Shown here: positions 15,084 through 23,040 of the stretch, one piece after another
How the letters are laid out: each line of letters opens with the position of its first letter
How positions within the stretch are numbered: the first letter of the stretch is position 1
Assembly (NCBI GenBank): GCA_029846755.1
Contig: JARWBI010000017.1
Span: forward strand, 1-44,351
Source of the DNA: Falsirhodobacter flavus
GTDB taxonomy: Bacteria > Pseudomonadota > Alphaproteobacteria > Rhodobacterales > Rhodobacteraceae
Reading direction: 5' to 3'
DNA length: 44,351 nucleotides
The notes under the pieces: generated by a model
Databases searched by the model: none
What the model was told of the DNA's origin: nothing
The model's input: only the letters and a program-made list of their open reading frames with translations
Position numbers and translations under genes: made by a program

Positions 15084-15213
15084 CGCCATCTGTGATGCAA
15101 GCCGCGCGGACCGGGCAGCACATGCAGCGGCGCTGGCACATGAGGGCAGCGATCGCGTGGTTCTCACGGGTCAGGCGCTGATCGCTAGGATCGACGCGGC
15201 GTGCGCGGGTTAA
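15007..15213 (+). CDS. o-spanin (Rz1-like) lipoprotein candidate
   Basis: A 68-aa protein with a lipoprotein signal: MRRMLLAMIPLLLVISC, where LVISC is the lipobox and Cys17 the lipidated residue, then a short polar body (DAICDASRADRAAHAAAL). An AAGGAGG ribosome binding site lies seven bases before the ATG, inside the Rz-like gene. The two overlap by 77 bp in different frames. Together they would bridge and fuse the inner and outer membranes in the last step of lysis. Confidence 0.65.
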   Translation: MRRMLLAMIPLLLVISCAPAVRTSGDAICDASRADRAAHAAALAHEGSDRVVLTGQALIARIDAACAG

Positions 15214-15461
15214 GGCTTGCCTTGATCGGCGTCTTCTTCCGTGATGTCGAACCGGAAGTCGCTATCCAGGCGCTTCATCATGATGAATGCCCGCAGCTCC
15301 AGCTCATCGATCGGCTCTGGGATTTCATGGATATCTTCATCGTCCGGGTAGGTCAGCATGAACGCATCGATAATTGCGTCGATTGCATCCTCTAACGATG
15401 GGAATGGCGTTGAGGTCAGGCGGTCGCCCACGGTAAGATTTAGCACGTAGGTCTTTTTCAT
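15210..15461 (-). CDS. Acidic hypothetical protein, 83 aa
   Basis: Start ATG 15461 after AAGGGAG. The product is small and acidic (DAIIDAFMLTYPDDEDIHEI, then DITEEDADQG), with an N-terminal strand-like segment (KTYVLNLTVGDRL). I recognise no family. The stop overlaps the o-spanin stop convergently. It is divergently arranged from the zinc-binding-like gene at 15556. Acidic small phage proteins are often inhibitors of host or competing functions, but nothing here shows that. Confidence 0.6.
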   Translation of the reverse strand: MKKTYVLNLTVGDRLTSTPFPSLEDAIDAIIDAFMLTYPDDEDIHEIPEPIDELELRAFIMMKRLDSDFRFDITEEDADQGKP

Positions 15462-15555
15462 CGCGATCTCCCTTGATGCGGGTCAGCTAGGTTGACGCAA
15501 GTCCCCCGCAATGCCGGGCGTTCCAGAATCAAGCGCGTTCTGTATACGTTCCAGA

Positions 15556-15783
15556 ATGGCGGATCGGACCTCATATTGCCATGCCTCATGTTTGTGCGGG
15601 CATGACGCCTATCTCGCGACATCGCGGTGGGTGCATCGCGACTTCCTGCTAGCGCGGCTGAAATGCACCGGCTGCGGTCGCCGTGACCGGCTAAGCATCA
15701 CCGTCGTCCTGTCGCCGGAGTGCAAAGAGAACGGCGAGCATGTGAACGTGATCCTGCGGGCGCTGCGGGTGACTCAGGTGTGA
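15556..15783 (+). CDS. Small zinc-ribbon-like protein
   Basis: A 75-aa protein from ATG 15556 (an upstream ATG at 15511 is possible; neither has a good ribosome binding site). It carries CHASCLCGHDA near the N-terminus and LKCTGCGRR about 30 residues later, a spacing that suggests a four-cysteine zinc ribbon. Similar short cysteine-paired proteins occur in Rhodobacteraceae phages. It is the last gene before the right end of the element. Two copies of CGTTCCAGAAT (15519-15529 and 15547-15557) flank a TGTATA at 15541, so its promoter may be repressor-controlled. Function unknown. Confidence 0.5.
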   Translation: MADRTSYCHASCLCGHDAYLATSRWVHRDFLLARLKCTGCGRRDRLSITVVLSPECKENGEHVNVILRALRVTQV

Positions 15784-15796
15784 CGGCATTCGGCAT

Positions 15797-15824
15797 GTGC
15801 CCCACGCTCTATTTTCGTGGGGCA
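15797..15824. repeat. Putative integrase arm sites at the right end, forming a hairpin
   Basis: GTGCCCCACGCT (15797-15808) repeats the left-end arm motif, and CGTGGGGCA (15816-15824) is its inverted copy. Together they make a perfect 9-bp stem with a 9-base loop. The nearer copy is 35 bp from the right core, much as the left copy is 37 bp from the left core. The hairpin could alternatively act as a terminator for the gene ending at 15783. Confidence 0.55.
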
Positions 15825-15859
15825 GGTCATTCAGCAATTACAGGTGTTCGGGTGTGCTG

Positions 15860-15878
15860 TGGTGCCCGCGGCCGGACT
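15860..15878 (+). repeat. attR core within tRNA-Leu
   Basis: The 19 bases are identical to 3217-3235. They cover the encoded CCA, discriminator, 3' acceptor strand and part of the T-arm, so the tRNA remains intact after integration. Confidence 0.88.
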
Positions 15879-15943
15879 CGAACCGGCATGGCCGAAGCCG
15901 AAGGATTTTAAGTCCTCTGTGTCTACCATTTCACCACGCGGGC
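15860..15943 (-). tRNA. tRNA-Leu(UAA)
   Basis: Read on the minus strand: acceptor stem GCCCGCG paired with CGCGGGC, D-arm GTGGTGAAATGGTAGACAC, anticodon loop CTTAAAA giving UAA, a variable arm (TTCGGCTTCGG), the T-loop GGTTCGAGTCC, discriminator A and an encoded CCA. The long variable arm confirms the leucine class. It reads UUA and probably UUG codons. Its last 19 bases are the core of prophage integration and were restored by the phage-borne copy. Confidence 0.95.
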
Positions 15944-15991
15944 ACCATGCCTGTTTGCAGCTTGCCGCCGGGTAATTCAAGCGGCGACAGA

Positions 15992-16020
15992 TTGACAGGG
16001 GGGCACGCTCGGCACCTAAT
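15992..16020 (+). promoter_or_regulatory. Sigma-70-type promoter of scoAB
   Basis: TTGACA, exactly 17 bases, then CCTAAT, ending 32 bases before the scoA start codon. A full-consensus -35 with the optimal spacer makes this a strong candidate promoter. Confidence 0.6.
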
Positions 16021-16052
16021 GCTGCAACTGCATTGTGTAGAGGGGGGGAGAG

Positions 16053-16754
16053 ATGGAGAAGATCTACGGCTCGGCGTCATCGGCGCTGGAGGGCGTGCTG
16101 TTCGACGGGATGCTGATCGCGGCAGGGGGGTTCGGGCTTTGCGGCATCCCGGAACTGCTGATCGACGCGATCCGGGCGGCGGGGACGAAGGATCTGACCA
16201 TCGCGTCCAACAATGCGGGCGTGGACGGCTTCGGTCTGGGCGTTCTGCTGGGCACGCGGCAGGTGAAGAAGATGATCTCCTCCTATGTCGGCGAGAATGC
16301 CGAGTTCATGCGCCAATACCTGTCGGGCGAGCTGGAGCTTGAATTCAACCCGCAAGGGACGCTTGCCGAACGGATGCGGGCGGGGGGCGCGGGCATCCCG
16401 GGGTTCTATACCAAAACCGGCGTCGGCACCGTGATTGCCGAAGGCAAGGACCACAAGGAATTCGACGGCCAGACCTATATCCTCGAACGCGGGATCGTGG
16501 CCGATCTGTCGATCGTCAAGGCGTGGAAGGCGGACGAGACGGGCAACCTGATCTTCCGCAAGACCGCCCGCAACTTCAACCCGCCCGCCGCGATGTGCGG
16601 AAGGATCTGCGTGGCCGAGGTCGAGGAGATCGTGCCGGTCGGCAGCCTCGATCCCGATCACATCCACCTGCCGGGCATCTATGTCCACCGGATCGTGCAG
16701 GGGCAGCATGAAAAGCGCATCGAACAGCGCACCACGCGCAAACGGGAGGCCTGA
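16053..16754 (+). CDS. scoA: 3-oxoacid CoA-transferase subunit A
   Basis: A 233-aa alpha subunit of succinyl-CoA:3-ketoacid CoA-transferase, which activates acetoacetate with succinyl-CoA so that it can be cleaved to acetyl-CoA. The family signature [16 protein letters not shown] lies near residue 28, followed by [33 protein letters not shown] and the closing GIYVHRIVQ. The start ATG 16053 follows a purine-rich GGGGGGAGAG. The length is normal. The stop is three bases before scoB, so both subunits are cotranslated. The window does not show whether the pathway serves ketone-body use or polyhydroxybutyrate turnover. AtoD-type transferases are related, but the subunit lengths and motifs fit ScoA better. 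Confidence 0.9.
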   Translation: MEKIYGSASSALEGVLFDGMLIAAGGFGLCGIPELLIDAIRAAGTKDLTIASNNAGVDGFGLGVLLGTRQVKKMISSYVGENAEFMRQYLSGELELEFNPQGTLAERMRAGGAGIPGFYTKTGVGTVIAEGKDHKEFDGQTYILERGIVADLSIVKAWKADETGNLIFRKTARNFNPPAAMCGRICVAEVEEIVPVGSLDPDHIHLPGIYVHRIVQGQHEKRIEQRTTRKREA

Positions 16755-16757
16755 GCC

Positions 16758-17381
16758 ATGTGGGACCGCAACCAGATCGCCGCCCGCGCCGCGCAGGAAC
16801 TGCAAGACGGCTGGTATGTAAACCTTGGCATCGGCATCCCGACCCTGGTCGCCAACTACATCCCCGATGGGGTGGAGGTGACGCTGCAATCGGAGAACGG
16901 GATGCTGGGCATGGGCCCGTTCCCGTATGAGGGCGAGGAAGACCCCGACCTCATCAACGCCGGCAAGCAGACGATCACCGAACTGCCAAAGACGGCCTAT
17001 TTCGACAGCGCCACCAGCTTCGGGATGATCCGCGGCGGCAAGATCGCCATGGCGATCCTTGGCGCGATGGAAGTGTCCGAGGAAGGCGATCTGGCGAACT
17101 GGATGATCCCAGGCAAGCTGGTCAAGGGCATGGGCGGGGCGATGGACCTCGTTGCCGGGGTGGGCCGCGTGGTGGTGGTGATGGACCACACCAACAAGGC
17201 CGGCGAGTCGAAGGTGCTGCGCGAATGCACCCTGCCACTGACCGGCAAGGCCGTCGTGGACCGGATCATCACGAACCTTGGCGTGCTGGACGTGGTGGAC
17301 GGCGGGCTGAAGATCGTGGAACTGGCCGAGGGCGTCACCGAGGACGAACTGCGCGCAGCGACCGAGGCGACCATCGTCTGA
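16758..17381 (+). CDS. scoB: 3-oxoacid CoA-transferase subunit B
   Basis: A 207-aa beta subunit. The catalytic glutamate lies in [14 protein letters not shown], which forms the glutamyl-CoA thioester intermediate. [20 protein letters not shown] and MKGG-like [20 protein letters not shown] are further family blocks. Together with ScoA it forms the heteromeric CoA-transferase in the cytoplasm. A strong GC hairpin terminator follows, which separates this two-gene operon from the peptide transporter. Confidence 0.92.
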   Translation: MWDRNQIAARAAQELQDGWYVNLGIGIPTLVANYIPDGVEVTLQSENGMLGMGPFPYEGEEDPDLINAGKQTITELPKTAYFDSATSFGMIRGGKIAMAILGAMEVSEEGDLANWMIPGKLVKGMGGAMDLVAGVGRVVVVMDHTNKAGESKVLRECTLPLTGKAVVDRIITNLGVLDVVDGGLKIVELAEGVTEDELRAATEATIV

Positions 17382-17392
17382 CAAACTCTTGC

Positions 17393-17425
17393 GCGCGCGC
17401 GGAAATTTTGCCGCGCGCGCTGTTT
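17393..17425 (+). terminator. Rho-independent terminator after scoB
   Basis: GCGCGCGCGG and CCGCGCGCGC pair as a 10-bp stem around an eight-base loop, followed by TGTTTT. Confidence 0.75.
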
Positions 17426-17438
17426 TGACGCAGCGTCA
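17426..17438. promoter_or_regulatory. Palindrome TGACGCAGCGTCA before the peptide transporter
   Basis: TGACG and CGTCA flank CAG in perfect dyad symmetry, overlapping a TTGACG that could be a -35. It looks like an operator half-site pair, but I know no matching regulator with confidence. Confidence 0.3.
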
Positions 17439-17522
17439 TATCCCGCTCCCATACCCGCGCTGATTGACCATCCCGACCAAATGCCGTTCGCTTGCGGAAA
17501 AATTCCAACAGGAGGAACTGGC

Positions 17523-19094
17523 ATGGCAACTGGATTTGGCATCGCCGCTGCGGCCCTGATGCTGTCGGCAAGCTTTGCATCGGCACAGGTTACGCTGAAC
17601 CGCGGCAACGACACCGACCCCGCGACGCTGGACCATCATCGAACGTCCACAGTGGCCGAGGGACGGATCATGAAGGATCTGTATGACGGTCTGGTGATCC
17701 AGGACGCCTCGGGCAACGCAATTCCCGGCACCGCCGAATCGTGGGAGATTTCCGAGGACGGGCTGACCTATACCTTCACGCTGCGCGAGAATGCGAAGTG
17801 GTCGAATGGCGATCCGGTCACGGCGCAGGATTTCGACTTCGCGTTCCGGCGGATCATGAACCCGGAAACGGCGGCCGGTTACGCCTCTATGCTGTTCCCG
17901 ATCAGGAATGCCGAGGCCGTGGCGACCGGCAAGGCGCCGCTGGACGATCTGGGCGTGCGCGTCGTCGATGACCGCACGCTGGAGATCACGCTGGGCGCGC
18001 CGACGCCCTATTTCATCGAACTGCTGACCCATCAGACCGGCCTGCCGCTGCACCGCGCCACGGTCGAGGCGAATGGCGACCGTTACACCCAGCCCGGCAC
18101 GATGGTCACCAACGGCGCCTACAAGCTGATCTCGTTCCAGCCCAACGATCGTATCGTGATGCAAAAGAACGAACATTACCACGATGCCGCGAACGTCCAG
18201 ATCGACACGATCAACTGGATCCCGTTCGAGGATCGCGCCACCTGCCTGCGCCGGTTCGAGGCGGGCGAGGTGCAGATCTGCTCCGACGTTCCGGGCGAGC
18301 AGATGGATTATGTCAAGCAGAACCTGCCGGACCAGCTTCGCATCGCGCCCTATCTTGGCAGCTATTACCTGCCCATCAAGGGTGCCGAGGGCAGCAAGCT
18401 GAAGGATGCCCGTGTGCGTCAGGCGATTTCGCTGGTGATCGACCGCGAGTTCCTGGCATCCGAGGTCTGGTCGGAAACCATGCTGCCGGGCTATTCCGTC
18501 GTGCCGCCGGGCATCGTGAACTATGTCGATGGCGGCGTCACGCTGGACTATCCCGAGGACATGCTGGACCGCGAGGATCAGGCGCTTGCCCTGCTGGAGG
18601 AAGCGGGCGTGACCGAAGGCAGCCTGTCGGTCGAGCTGCTCTATAACACATCCGAGAACAACAAGAACACGATGGCGGCCGTGGTCGACATGCTGGGCAA
18701 TATCGGCATCAACGCGACCCTGAACGAAACCGAAGGCGCGACCTATTTCAACTACCTGCGCGAGGATGGTCCATTCGACATCGCTCGTGCGGGCTGGATC
18801 GGCGATTACAACGATCCGCAGAACTTCCTTTTCTTGTTCGGATCGGAAGTTCGCTTCAACTACTCGCGTTGGAAAAGCCCGGAATATGACGCGATCATGG
18901 TCCGCGCCGCCGAGGAAACCGACCTTGCCGAACGCGCCAAGGTTCTGGCCGAGGCAGAGACGCTGCTGCTTCAGGAAATGCCCGTCGTGCCGATCCTGTA
19001 TTATTCCTCGCGCGCGCTGGTGGCTGACAGCATCGACGGATACGAGGACAACCTGATGGACGCGCACGCGACGCGCTGGCTGTCCGTCAACTGA
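17523..19094 (+). CDS. Oligopeptide ABC transporter substrate-binding protein
   Basis: A 523-aa periplasmic binding protein of the OppA/MppA group. AGGAGG lies seven bases upstream of the ATG at 17523, and the signal peptide ATGFGIAAAALMLSASFASA ends before QVTLNRGNDTDPATLDHHRT, the typical mature N-terminus. Family landmarks include KDLYDGLVIQDASGNAIPG, WEISEDGLTYTFTLRENAKW and DARVRQAISLVIDREFL. It delivers peptides to the inner-membrane permease encoded just downstream. The specificity cannot be read from sequence; MppA-like murein peptide uptake is an alternative to general oligopeptides. It is the first gene of a four-gene operon. Confidence 0.88.
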   Translation: MATGFGIAAAALMLSASFASAQVTLNRGNDTDPATLDHHRTSTVAEGRIMKDLYDGLVIQDASGNAIPGTAESWEISEDGLTYTFTLRENAKWSNGDPVTAQDFDFAFRRIMNPETAAGYASMLFPIRNAEAVATGKAPLDDLGVRVVDDRTLEITLGAPTPYFIELLTHQTGLPLHRATVEANGDRYTQPGTMVTNGAYKLISFQPNDRIVMQKNEHYHDAANVQIDTINWIPFEDRATCLRRFEAGEVQICSDVPGEQMDYVKQNLPDQLRIAPYLGSYYLPIKGAEGSKLKDARVRQAISLVIDREFLASEVWSETMLPGYSVVPPGIVNYVDGGVTLDYPEDMLDREDQALALLEEAGVTEGSLSVELLYNTSENNKNTMAAVVDMLGNIGINATLNETEGATYFNYLREDGPFDIARAGWIGDYNDPQNFLFLFGSEVRFNYSRWKSPEYDAIMVRAAEETDLAERAKVLAEAETLLLQEMPVVPILYYSSRALVADSIDGYEDNLMDAHATRWLSVN

Positions 19095-19095
19095 C

Positions 19096-20019
19096 ATGCT
19101 GGGATATACTTTGCGAAGGATGGTCGGGGCGATCCCGACCATCTTCATCATCGTCACGCTGACCTTCTTTGCGATCAGGTTGGCGCCGGGCGGGCCGTTC
19201 GATCTGGAACGCCCGCTCGACCCGCTCATCATGGCGAACCTCGAACGGGCCTATAACCTCGATGCGCCGCTCTGGAAGCAATACCTGATCTATCTGGGCA
19301 ACCTGATCCGCGGCGATCTGGGGCCGAGCTTTGCACGGCGCGACTTTTCGGTGAACGATCTGTTCGCGGCGGGGCTGCCGGTTTCGGTGATGCTGGGCGG
19401 GATGGCGCTTGGACTGGCGGCGGTGCTGGGCACCTTCCTTGGTGCGCTGGCAGCGCTGCGGCAGAATTCGTGGATCGACACGGCCATCGTCGCTGTGGCG
19501 ACGCTGGGCATCACCACGCCGAATTTCGTCATCGCGCCGCTGCTGAGCCTGTTCTTCGGCGTGGTGCTGGGCATCCTGCCTGCGGGCGGGTGGAGCAATG
19601 CCGACCCTGCGTTCTGGGTGCTGCCCATCGTGACGCTGGCGCTGCCGCAGGTGGCGGTGATCGCGCGGCTGGTGCGCGGCGCCACGGTCGAGGCGCTGCG
19701 GGCGAACCATGTCCGCACGGCGCGGGCTTACGGCCTTCCGGCCCGTGTGGTCGTGGGGGTGCATGCACTGCGGGCGGCGATGCTTCCGGCGGTGTCCTAT
19801 CTGGGGCCTACGGCCGCGGCGCTGCTGACCGGGTCGGTGGTGGTCGAGACGATCTTCGGCATTCCCGGCATCGGGCGGTATTTCGTGCAAGGCGCGCTGG
19901 GCCGCGATTACACGCTGGTCATGGGCACGGTCGTGGTGATCGCGGTCTTCGTGGTGCTATTCAATCTGGCAGTCGATCTTTGCTACGCCTGGCTCGACCC
20001 GAGGGTCCGCTATGACTAG
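19096..20019 (+). CDS. oppB: Oligopeptide ABC transporter permease, OppB type
   Basis: A 307-aa inner-membrane permease with about six transmembrane helices. MLGYTLRRMVGAIPTIFIIV is the standard OppB/DppB N-terminus, and the EAA loop appears as RANHVRTARAYGLPARVVVG near residue 210, the contact with the ATPase. FGIPGIGRYFVQGALGRDY is also conserved. One base separates it from the binding protein gene, and it overlaps oppC by 8 bp. Dpp-type systems share this pattern, so the exact subfamily is uncertain. Confidence 0.88.
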   Translation: MLGYTLRRMVGAIPTIFIIVTLTFFAIRLAPGGPFDLERPLDPLIMANLERAYNLDAPLWKQYLIYLGNLIRGDLGPSFARRDFSVNDLFAAGLPVSVMLGGMALGLAAVLGTFLGALAALRQNSWIDTAIVAVATLGITTPNFVIAPLLSLFFGVVLGILPAGGWSNADPAFWVLPIVTLALPQVAVIARLVRGATVEALRANHVRTARAYGLPARVVVGVHALRAAMLPAVSYLGPTAAALLTGSVVVETIFGIPGIGRYFVQGALGRDYTLVMGTVVVIAVFVVLFNLAVDLCYAWLDPRVRYD

Positions 20020-21100
20020 TCGTTCGCTTTGGCAGGATGCGTGGCTTCGGCTTCGCAAGAACCGCGCGGCAGTCGTCAGCGCTTTCGTTCTGGTCTTTCT
20101 GGGACTGGTGGGGGTCTTCGGGCCGATGCTGTCGCCGCACCCCTATGACCGCATCTATCAGCAATATGTGCGCGTGGCCCCCAGTCTGGAGGCCTATCCC
20201 CGCGCCGATGACATCCTTCCGGGGTTGGAGCGGGAGATGCGCCGCGCCCGCCTGACGGGGGGCGAGCCGGAACTGTCCGGCAGCACTCTGTCGGTGGACC
20301 TGACCGCCGACGAGCCGATCGACGAGCGTGTGCTGCGGTATTTCCAGCGGTCCGACCTGTTCTATGCGCCCAAGCTGGAACTGGCGGATGATGGGCTGTC
20401 CGGCACGCTGACCATGAACGTGGAGCGCAGCTATTTCCTGCTGGGGACCGACAATCTGGGCCGCGACATGCTTTCGCGGATCATGATCGGCGTGCGGATA
20501 TCACTGGCCATCGGGCTTCTGGCCTCGGCGATGGCGCTGGTGCTGGGCGTCGTCTATGGGGCGGTGTCGGGCTATCTTGGCGGGCGGGTGGACTCGGTCA
20601 TGATGCGGATCGTGGATATCCTCTATTCGCTGCCGTTCATCTTCTTCGTGATCCTGCTGCTGGTGTTCTTCGGCCGAAGTCTGGTCATCATCTTCATTGC
20701 CATCGGGGCGACGGAATGGCTGGACATGGCGCGGATCGTGCGCGGGCAGACGCTGTCGTTGAAGCGGCGTGAATTCGTGCAGGCGGCCGAGGCGCTTGGC
20801 GCGTCGCAGATCGGGATCCTGCGCCGGCACATCATCCCCAACGCGCTTGGCCCTGTGATCGTGTTCGTGACGCTGCTGGTGCCCAAGGCGATCCTGCTGG
20901 AAAGCCTGCTGAGCTTCCTCGGCCTTGGGGTGGCGGACCCGATGACGTCGCTCGGGCTGCTGATCTCGGAAGGGGCGGCAAACATGCGGGGCGCGACATG
21001 GCAGCTGATCGGTCCGGCGGCGGTGCTGACGGTGATCCTGTTCGCGTTGAACTTTCTGGGGGACGGGCTGCGCGACAGCCTCGATCCGAAGGAGCGATAG
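20012..21100 (+). CDS. oppC: Oligopeptide ABC transporter permease, OppC type
   Basis: A 362-aa permease, about 60 residues longer than E. coli OppC. After the first helix (AAVVSAFVLVFLGLVGVFGP) a soluble segment of roughly 95 residues (about 45-140) precedes the canonical LLGTDNLGRDMLSRIMIGVR. The usual core follows: helices, the EAA loop (EFVQAAEALGASQIGILRRH) and FLSFLGLG-type SLLSFLGLGVADPMTSLG. The extra segment should lie in the periplasm and may contact the binding protein. Extended OppC forms are known in proteobacteria. The stop abuts the ATPase start. Confidence 0.88.
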   Translation: MTSRSLWQDAWLRLRKNRAAVVSAFVLVFLGLVGVFGPMLSPHPYDRIYQQYVRVAPSLEAYPRADDILPGLEREMRRARLTGGEPELSGSTLSVDLTADEPIDERVLRYFQRSDLFYAPKLELADDGLSGTLTMNVERSYFLLGTDNLGRDMLSRIMIGVRISLAIGLLASAMALVLGVVYGAVSGYLGGRVDSVMMRIVDILYSLPFIFFVILLLVFFGRSLVIIFIAIGATEWLDMARIVRGQTLSLKRREFVQAAEALGASQIGILRRHIIPNALGPVIVFVTLLVPKAILLESLLSFLGLGVADPMTSLGLLISEGAANMRGATWQLIGPAAVLTVILFALNFLGDGLRDSLDPKER

Positions 21101-22684
21101 ATGGAACCGATACTTTCCGTCCGCGATCTGCGGGTGACGTTCGAGACCAACGATGGCCCGGTCGATGCGGTGCGCGGCGTGGATTTCGACCTTCATGCCG
21201 GGCAGACGTTGGCCATCGTGGGCGAGTCCGGGTCGGGCAAAAGCCAGACGACGATGGCGATGATGGGGCTGCTGGCCGCCAACGGGCGCGCAACGGGCAG
21301 CGTCACGTATCGCGGCAAGGAGATTCTGGGGATAGGAGAGCGCGCGCTGAACAAGGTGCGCGGCGACCGGATCACCATGATCTTTCAGGAGCCGATGACC
21401 TCGCTCGATCCTCTTTACAAGATCGGGCGGCAGTTGGCGGAACCGCTGCGATACCATCGCGGCATGTCCGCCCGCACGGCACGACCGCGCATACTGGAGC
21501 TGTTGCGGCTGGTCGGGATACCGGAGCCGGAGCGGCGCATCGACAGCTATCCGCACGAATTGTCGGGCGGGCAGCGGCAGCGCGTGATGATCGCCATGGC
21601 GCTGGCCTGCGATCCCGACATCCTGATCGCGGACGAGCCGACGACGGCGCTGGATGTGACCATTCAGGCGCAGATTCTCGAACTGCTGGCCGATCTGCAA
21701 AAGCGGCTTGGTATGGCGATCGTGTTCATCACCCACGACCTTGGCATCGTGAAGCGCTTTGCCGACCATGTCGCCGTCATGCGCGGCGGCGAGGTGGTGG
21801 AGCAGGGACCGGCGGCGCGGGTGTTCGAGGCGCCGGAGCATCCCTATACCCGCATGCTGCTGGATGCCGAACCCGAGGGAGAAAAGCCCCCCGTTGCCGA
21901 GGGCGCGCCCGAATTGCTGCGCGGCGAGGACGTGCGCGTCACCTTCGATCTTGGCCGCCGCCATCTTCTGCACGCGGTGGACGGCGTGTCGCTTGCCCTG
22001 CGCGAAGGGCAGACCGTCGGCGTGGTGGGGGAAAGCGGGTCGGGCAAGTCGACGCTTGGCCGGGCGCTGCTGAGGCTGCAACCGTCCGAGGGGCGGGTGG
22101 TCTGGCTGGGGCGAGATCTGCCCGAGGCGCGGGAGGCGATGCGCCCCTTGCGGCGGCAGATGCAGCTGGTGTTCCAGGACCCGTTCGGATCGCTGTCGCC
22201 GCGCATGACGGTGGGGCGCATCCTGTCCGAAGGGCTGCTGATCCACGAGCCGGGGCTGGGCGCCGCCGAACGCGCCGCCCGTGCCCGCGCCGCGCTGGAG
22301 GAGGTGGGGCTGGGCCCCGAGATGCAGAACCGTTACCCGCACGAGTTTTCCGGCGGGCAGCGGCAGCGCATCGCCATCGCACGGACCATGATTTTGCGCC
22401 CGCGCCTGATCGTGCTGGACGAGCCGACAAGCGCGCTGGACCGTTCGGTGCAGAAGCAGATCGTGACGCTGTTGCGCGATCTGCAGCAAAAGCACGGGCT
22501 GTCCTATCTGTTCATCAGTCACGATCTGGCGGTGGTGCGCGCGCTGTCGGACCATATCGTGGTGATGAAGGGCGGGCGGATCGTCGAACAGGGGCCCACG
22601 GCCCATGTGTTCGACAACCCGGCCGAGGATTACACGAAACGGCTGATGGCCGCCGCGCTGGACACCGAGCGCTTCCGCGCCTGA
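21101..22684 (+). CDS. Fused double ATPase of peptide ABC transporter (OppD-OppF)
   Basis: A 527-aa protein with two complete ATP-binding cassettes. The first has Walker A GESGSGKS (about residues 45-52), signature LSGGQRQRV, Walker [13 protein letters not shown] and switch ITHDLGIV. The second, from about residue 275, has [33 protein letters not shown] and ISHDLAVV. It powers the OppBC permease from the cytoplasmic side. In E. coli OppD and OppF are separate; fused versions (YejF-like) are common in alphaproteobacteria. The cysteine-rich C-terminal extension of single OppD/F proteins is reduced here. Last gene of the operon. Confidence 0.92.
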   Translation: MEPILSVRDLRVTFETNDGPVDAVRGVDFDLHAGQTLAIVGESGSGKSQTTMAMMGLLAANGRATGSVTYRGKEILGIGERALNKVRGDRITMIFQEPMTSLDPLYKIGRQLAEPLRYHRGMSARTARPRILELLRLVGIPEPERRIDSYPHELSGGQRQRVMIAMALACDPDILIADEPTTALDVTIQAQILELLADLQKRLGMAIVFITHDLGIVKRFADHVAVMRGGEVVEQGPAARVFEAPEHPYTRMLLDAEPEGEKPPVAEGAPELLRGEDVRVTFDLGRRHLLHAVDGVSLALREGQTVGVVGESGSGKSTLGRALLRLQPSEGRVVWLGRDLPEAREAMRPLRRQMQLVFQDPFGSLSPRMTVGRILSEGLLIHEPGLGAAERAARARAALEEVGLGPEMQNRYPHEFSGGQRQRIAIARTMILRPRLIVLDEPTSALDRSVQKQIVTLLRDLQQKHGLSYLFISHDLAVVRALSDHIVVMKGGRIVEQGPTAHVFDNPAEDYTKRLMAAALDTERFRA

Positions 22685-22779
22685 CCACCGCACGCATGGT
22701 TAACGCGATCGACACGCGCCTTGCCGTATTCCCGTCCGGCAAGACGCGCAGTCGCCGCAACGGCGCAAAGGAGGCCACC

Positions 22780-23040
22780 ATGCCCGACCGTTTCCATACC
22801 CATTCCAAGGGCGTCACCGCCCCCGCGCTCGGTGCCGTCGCCGTGACGCCCTCCGACAGTTCCGATCTGCCCGAGATGGTGCGGGCCGTGACGCTGGGCG
22901 GGGGCGGCGCGATCAGCTTCGTCGGCAGTGACGGGCAGACATACCTGACCGGCGCGCTGCCGGCCGGGACCTATGCCGTCTTTGCGCGGCGCATCCGGGC
23001 AACGGGGACCACGGCAAGCGACATCACGGGCTGGATCTGA
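22780..23040 (+). CDS. Spike base protein, RcGTA rcc01079 (GhsA)-like
   Basis: An 86-aa protein preceded by AAAGGAGG. The layout, GAVAVTPSDSSDLPEMVRAV, then GGGGAISFVGSDGQ, LPAGTYAVFARRI and a closing RATGTTASDITGWI, matches the small spike-base family defined by Rhodobacter capsulatus rcc01079. In R. capsulatus this protein is reported as part of the head spikes of its gene transfer agent, together with the rcc01080 fibre. It probably forms a short oligomeric base on the particle, on which the following proteins sit. It overlaps the next gene by one base (TGATG). A prophage origin is an alternative, but no other phage genes lie nearby. Confidence 0.78.
   Translation: MPDRFHTHSKGVTAPALGAVAVTPSDSSDLPEMVRAVTLGGGGAISFVGSDGQTYLTGALPAGTYAVFARRIRATGTTASDITGWI

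Larger units (their letters stand above)
3217..15878. mobile_element. Decayed prophage integrated at the 3' end of tRNA-Leu(UAA)
   Basis: A 19-bp perfect direct repeat (3217-3235 and 15860-15878) bounds about 12.7 kb holding a tyrosine integrase at the left end, phage capsid remnants, a baseplate/fibre-like gene, a lysis cassette and several envelope-protein genes. The repeat equals the 3' end of the tRNA-Leu gene including the encoded CCA, so the right copy sits in the intact tRNA and the left copy is the displaced 3' fragment, a classic tRNA-integration footprint. No replication genes, terminase, portal, tail tape measure or repressor can be found, the capsid gene is broken, and several genes carry apparent frameshifts. 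I infer a non-inducible remnant that may still hold an excision-competent integrase. The central part (about 11.1-14.0 kb) looks visibly less GC-rich than the chromosome. Confidence 0.88.

Noticed and set aside
20501-22693. Minus-strand open frame of about 730 codons opposite the peptide transporter
   Set aside because: It mirrors oppC and the double ATPase; no recognisable motif.
22720-22743. Hairpin CTTGCCG/CGGCAAG as terminator of the peptide transporter
   Set aside because: Only seven base pairs and no T-tract follow.
22685-22779. CtrA-type site (GGTTAAC) before the spike module
   Set aside because: Only one half-site of the TTAA-N7-TTAA pattern is present; attractive because GTA genes are CtrA-linked, but not supported.
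20998-23040. Apparent 680-aa plus-strand protein ending in the spike base
   Set aside because: The first 590 codons are an out-of-frame shadow of the ATPase gene; only the last 86 codons, after a ribosome binding site at 22766-22773, are real.
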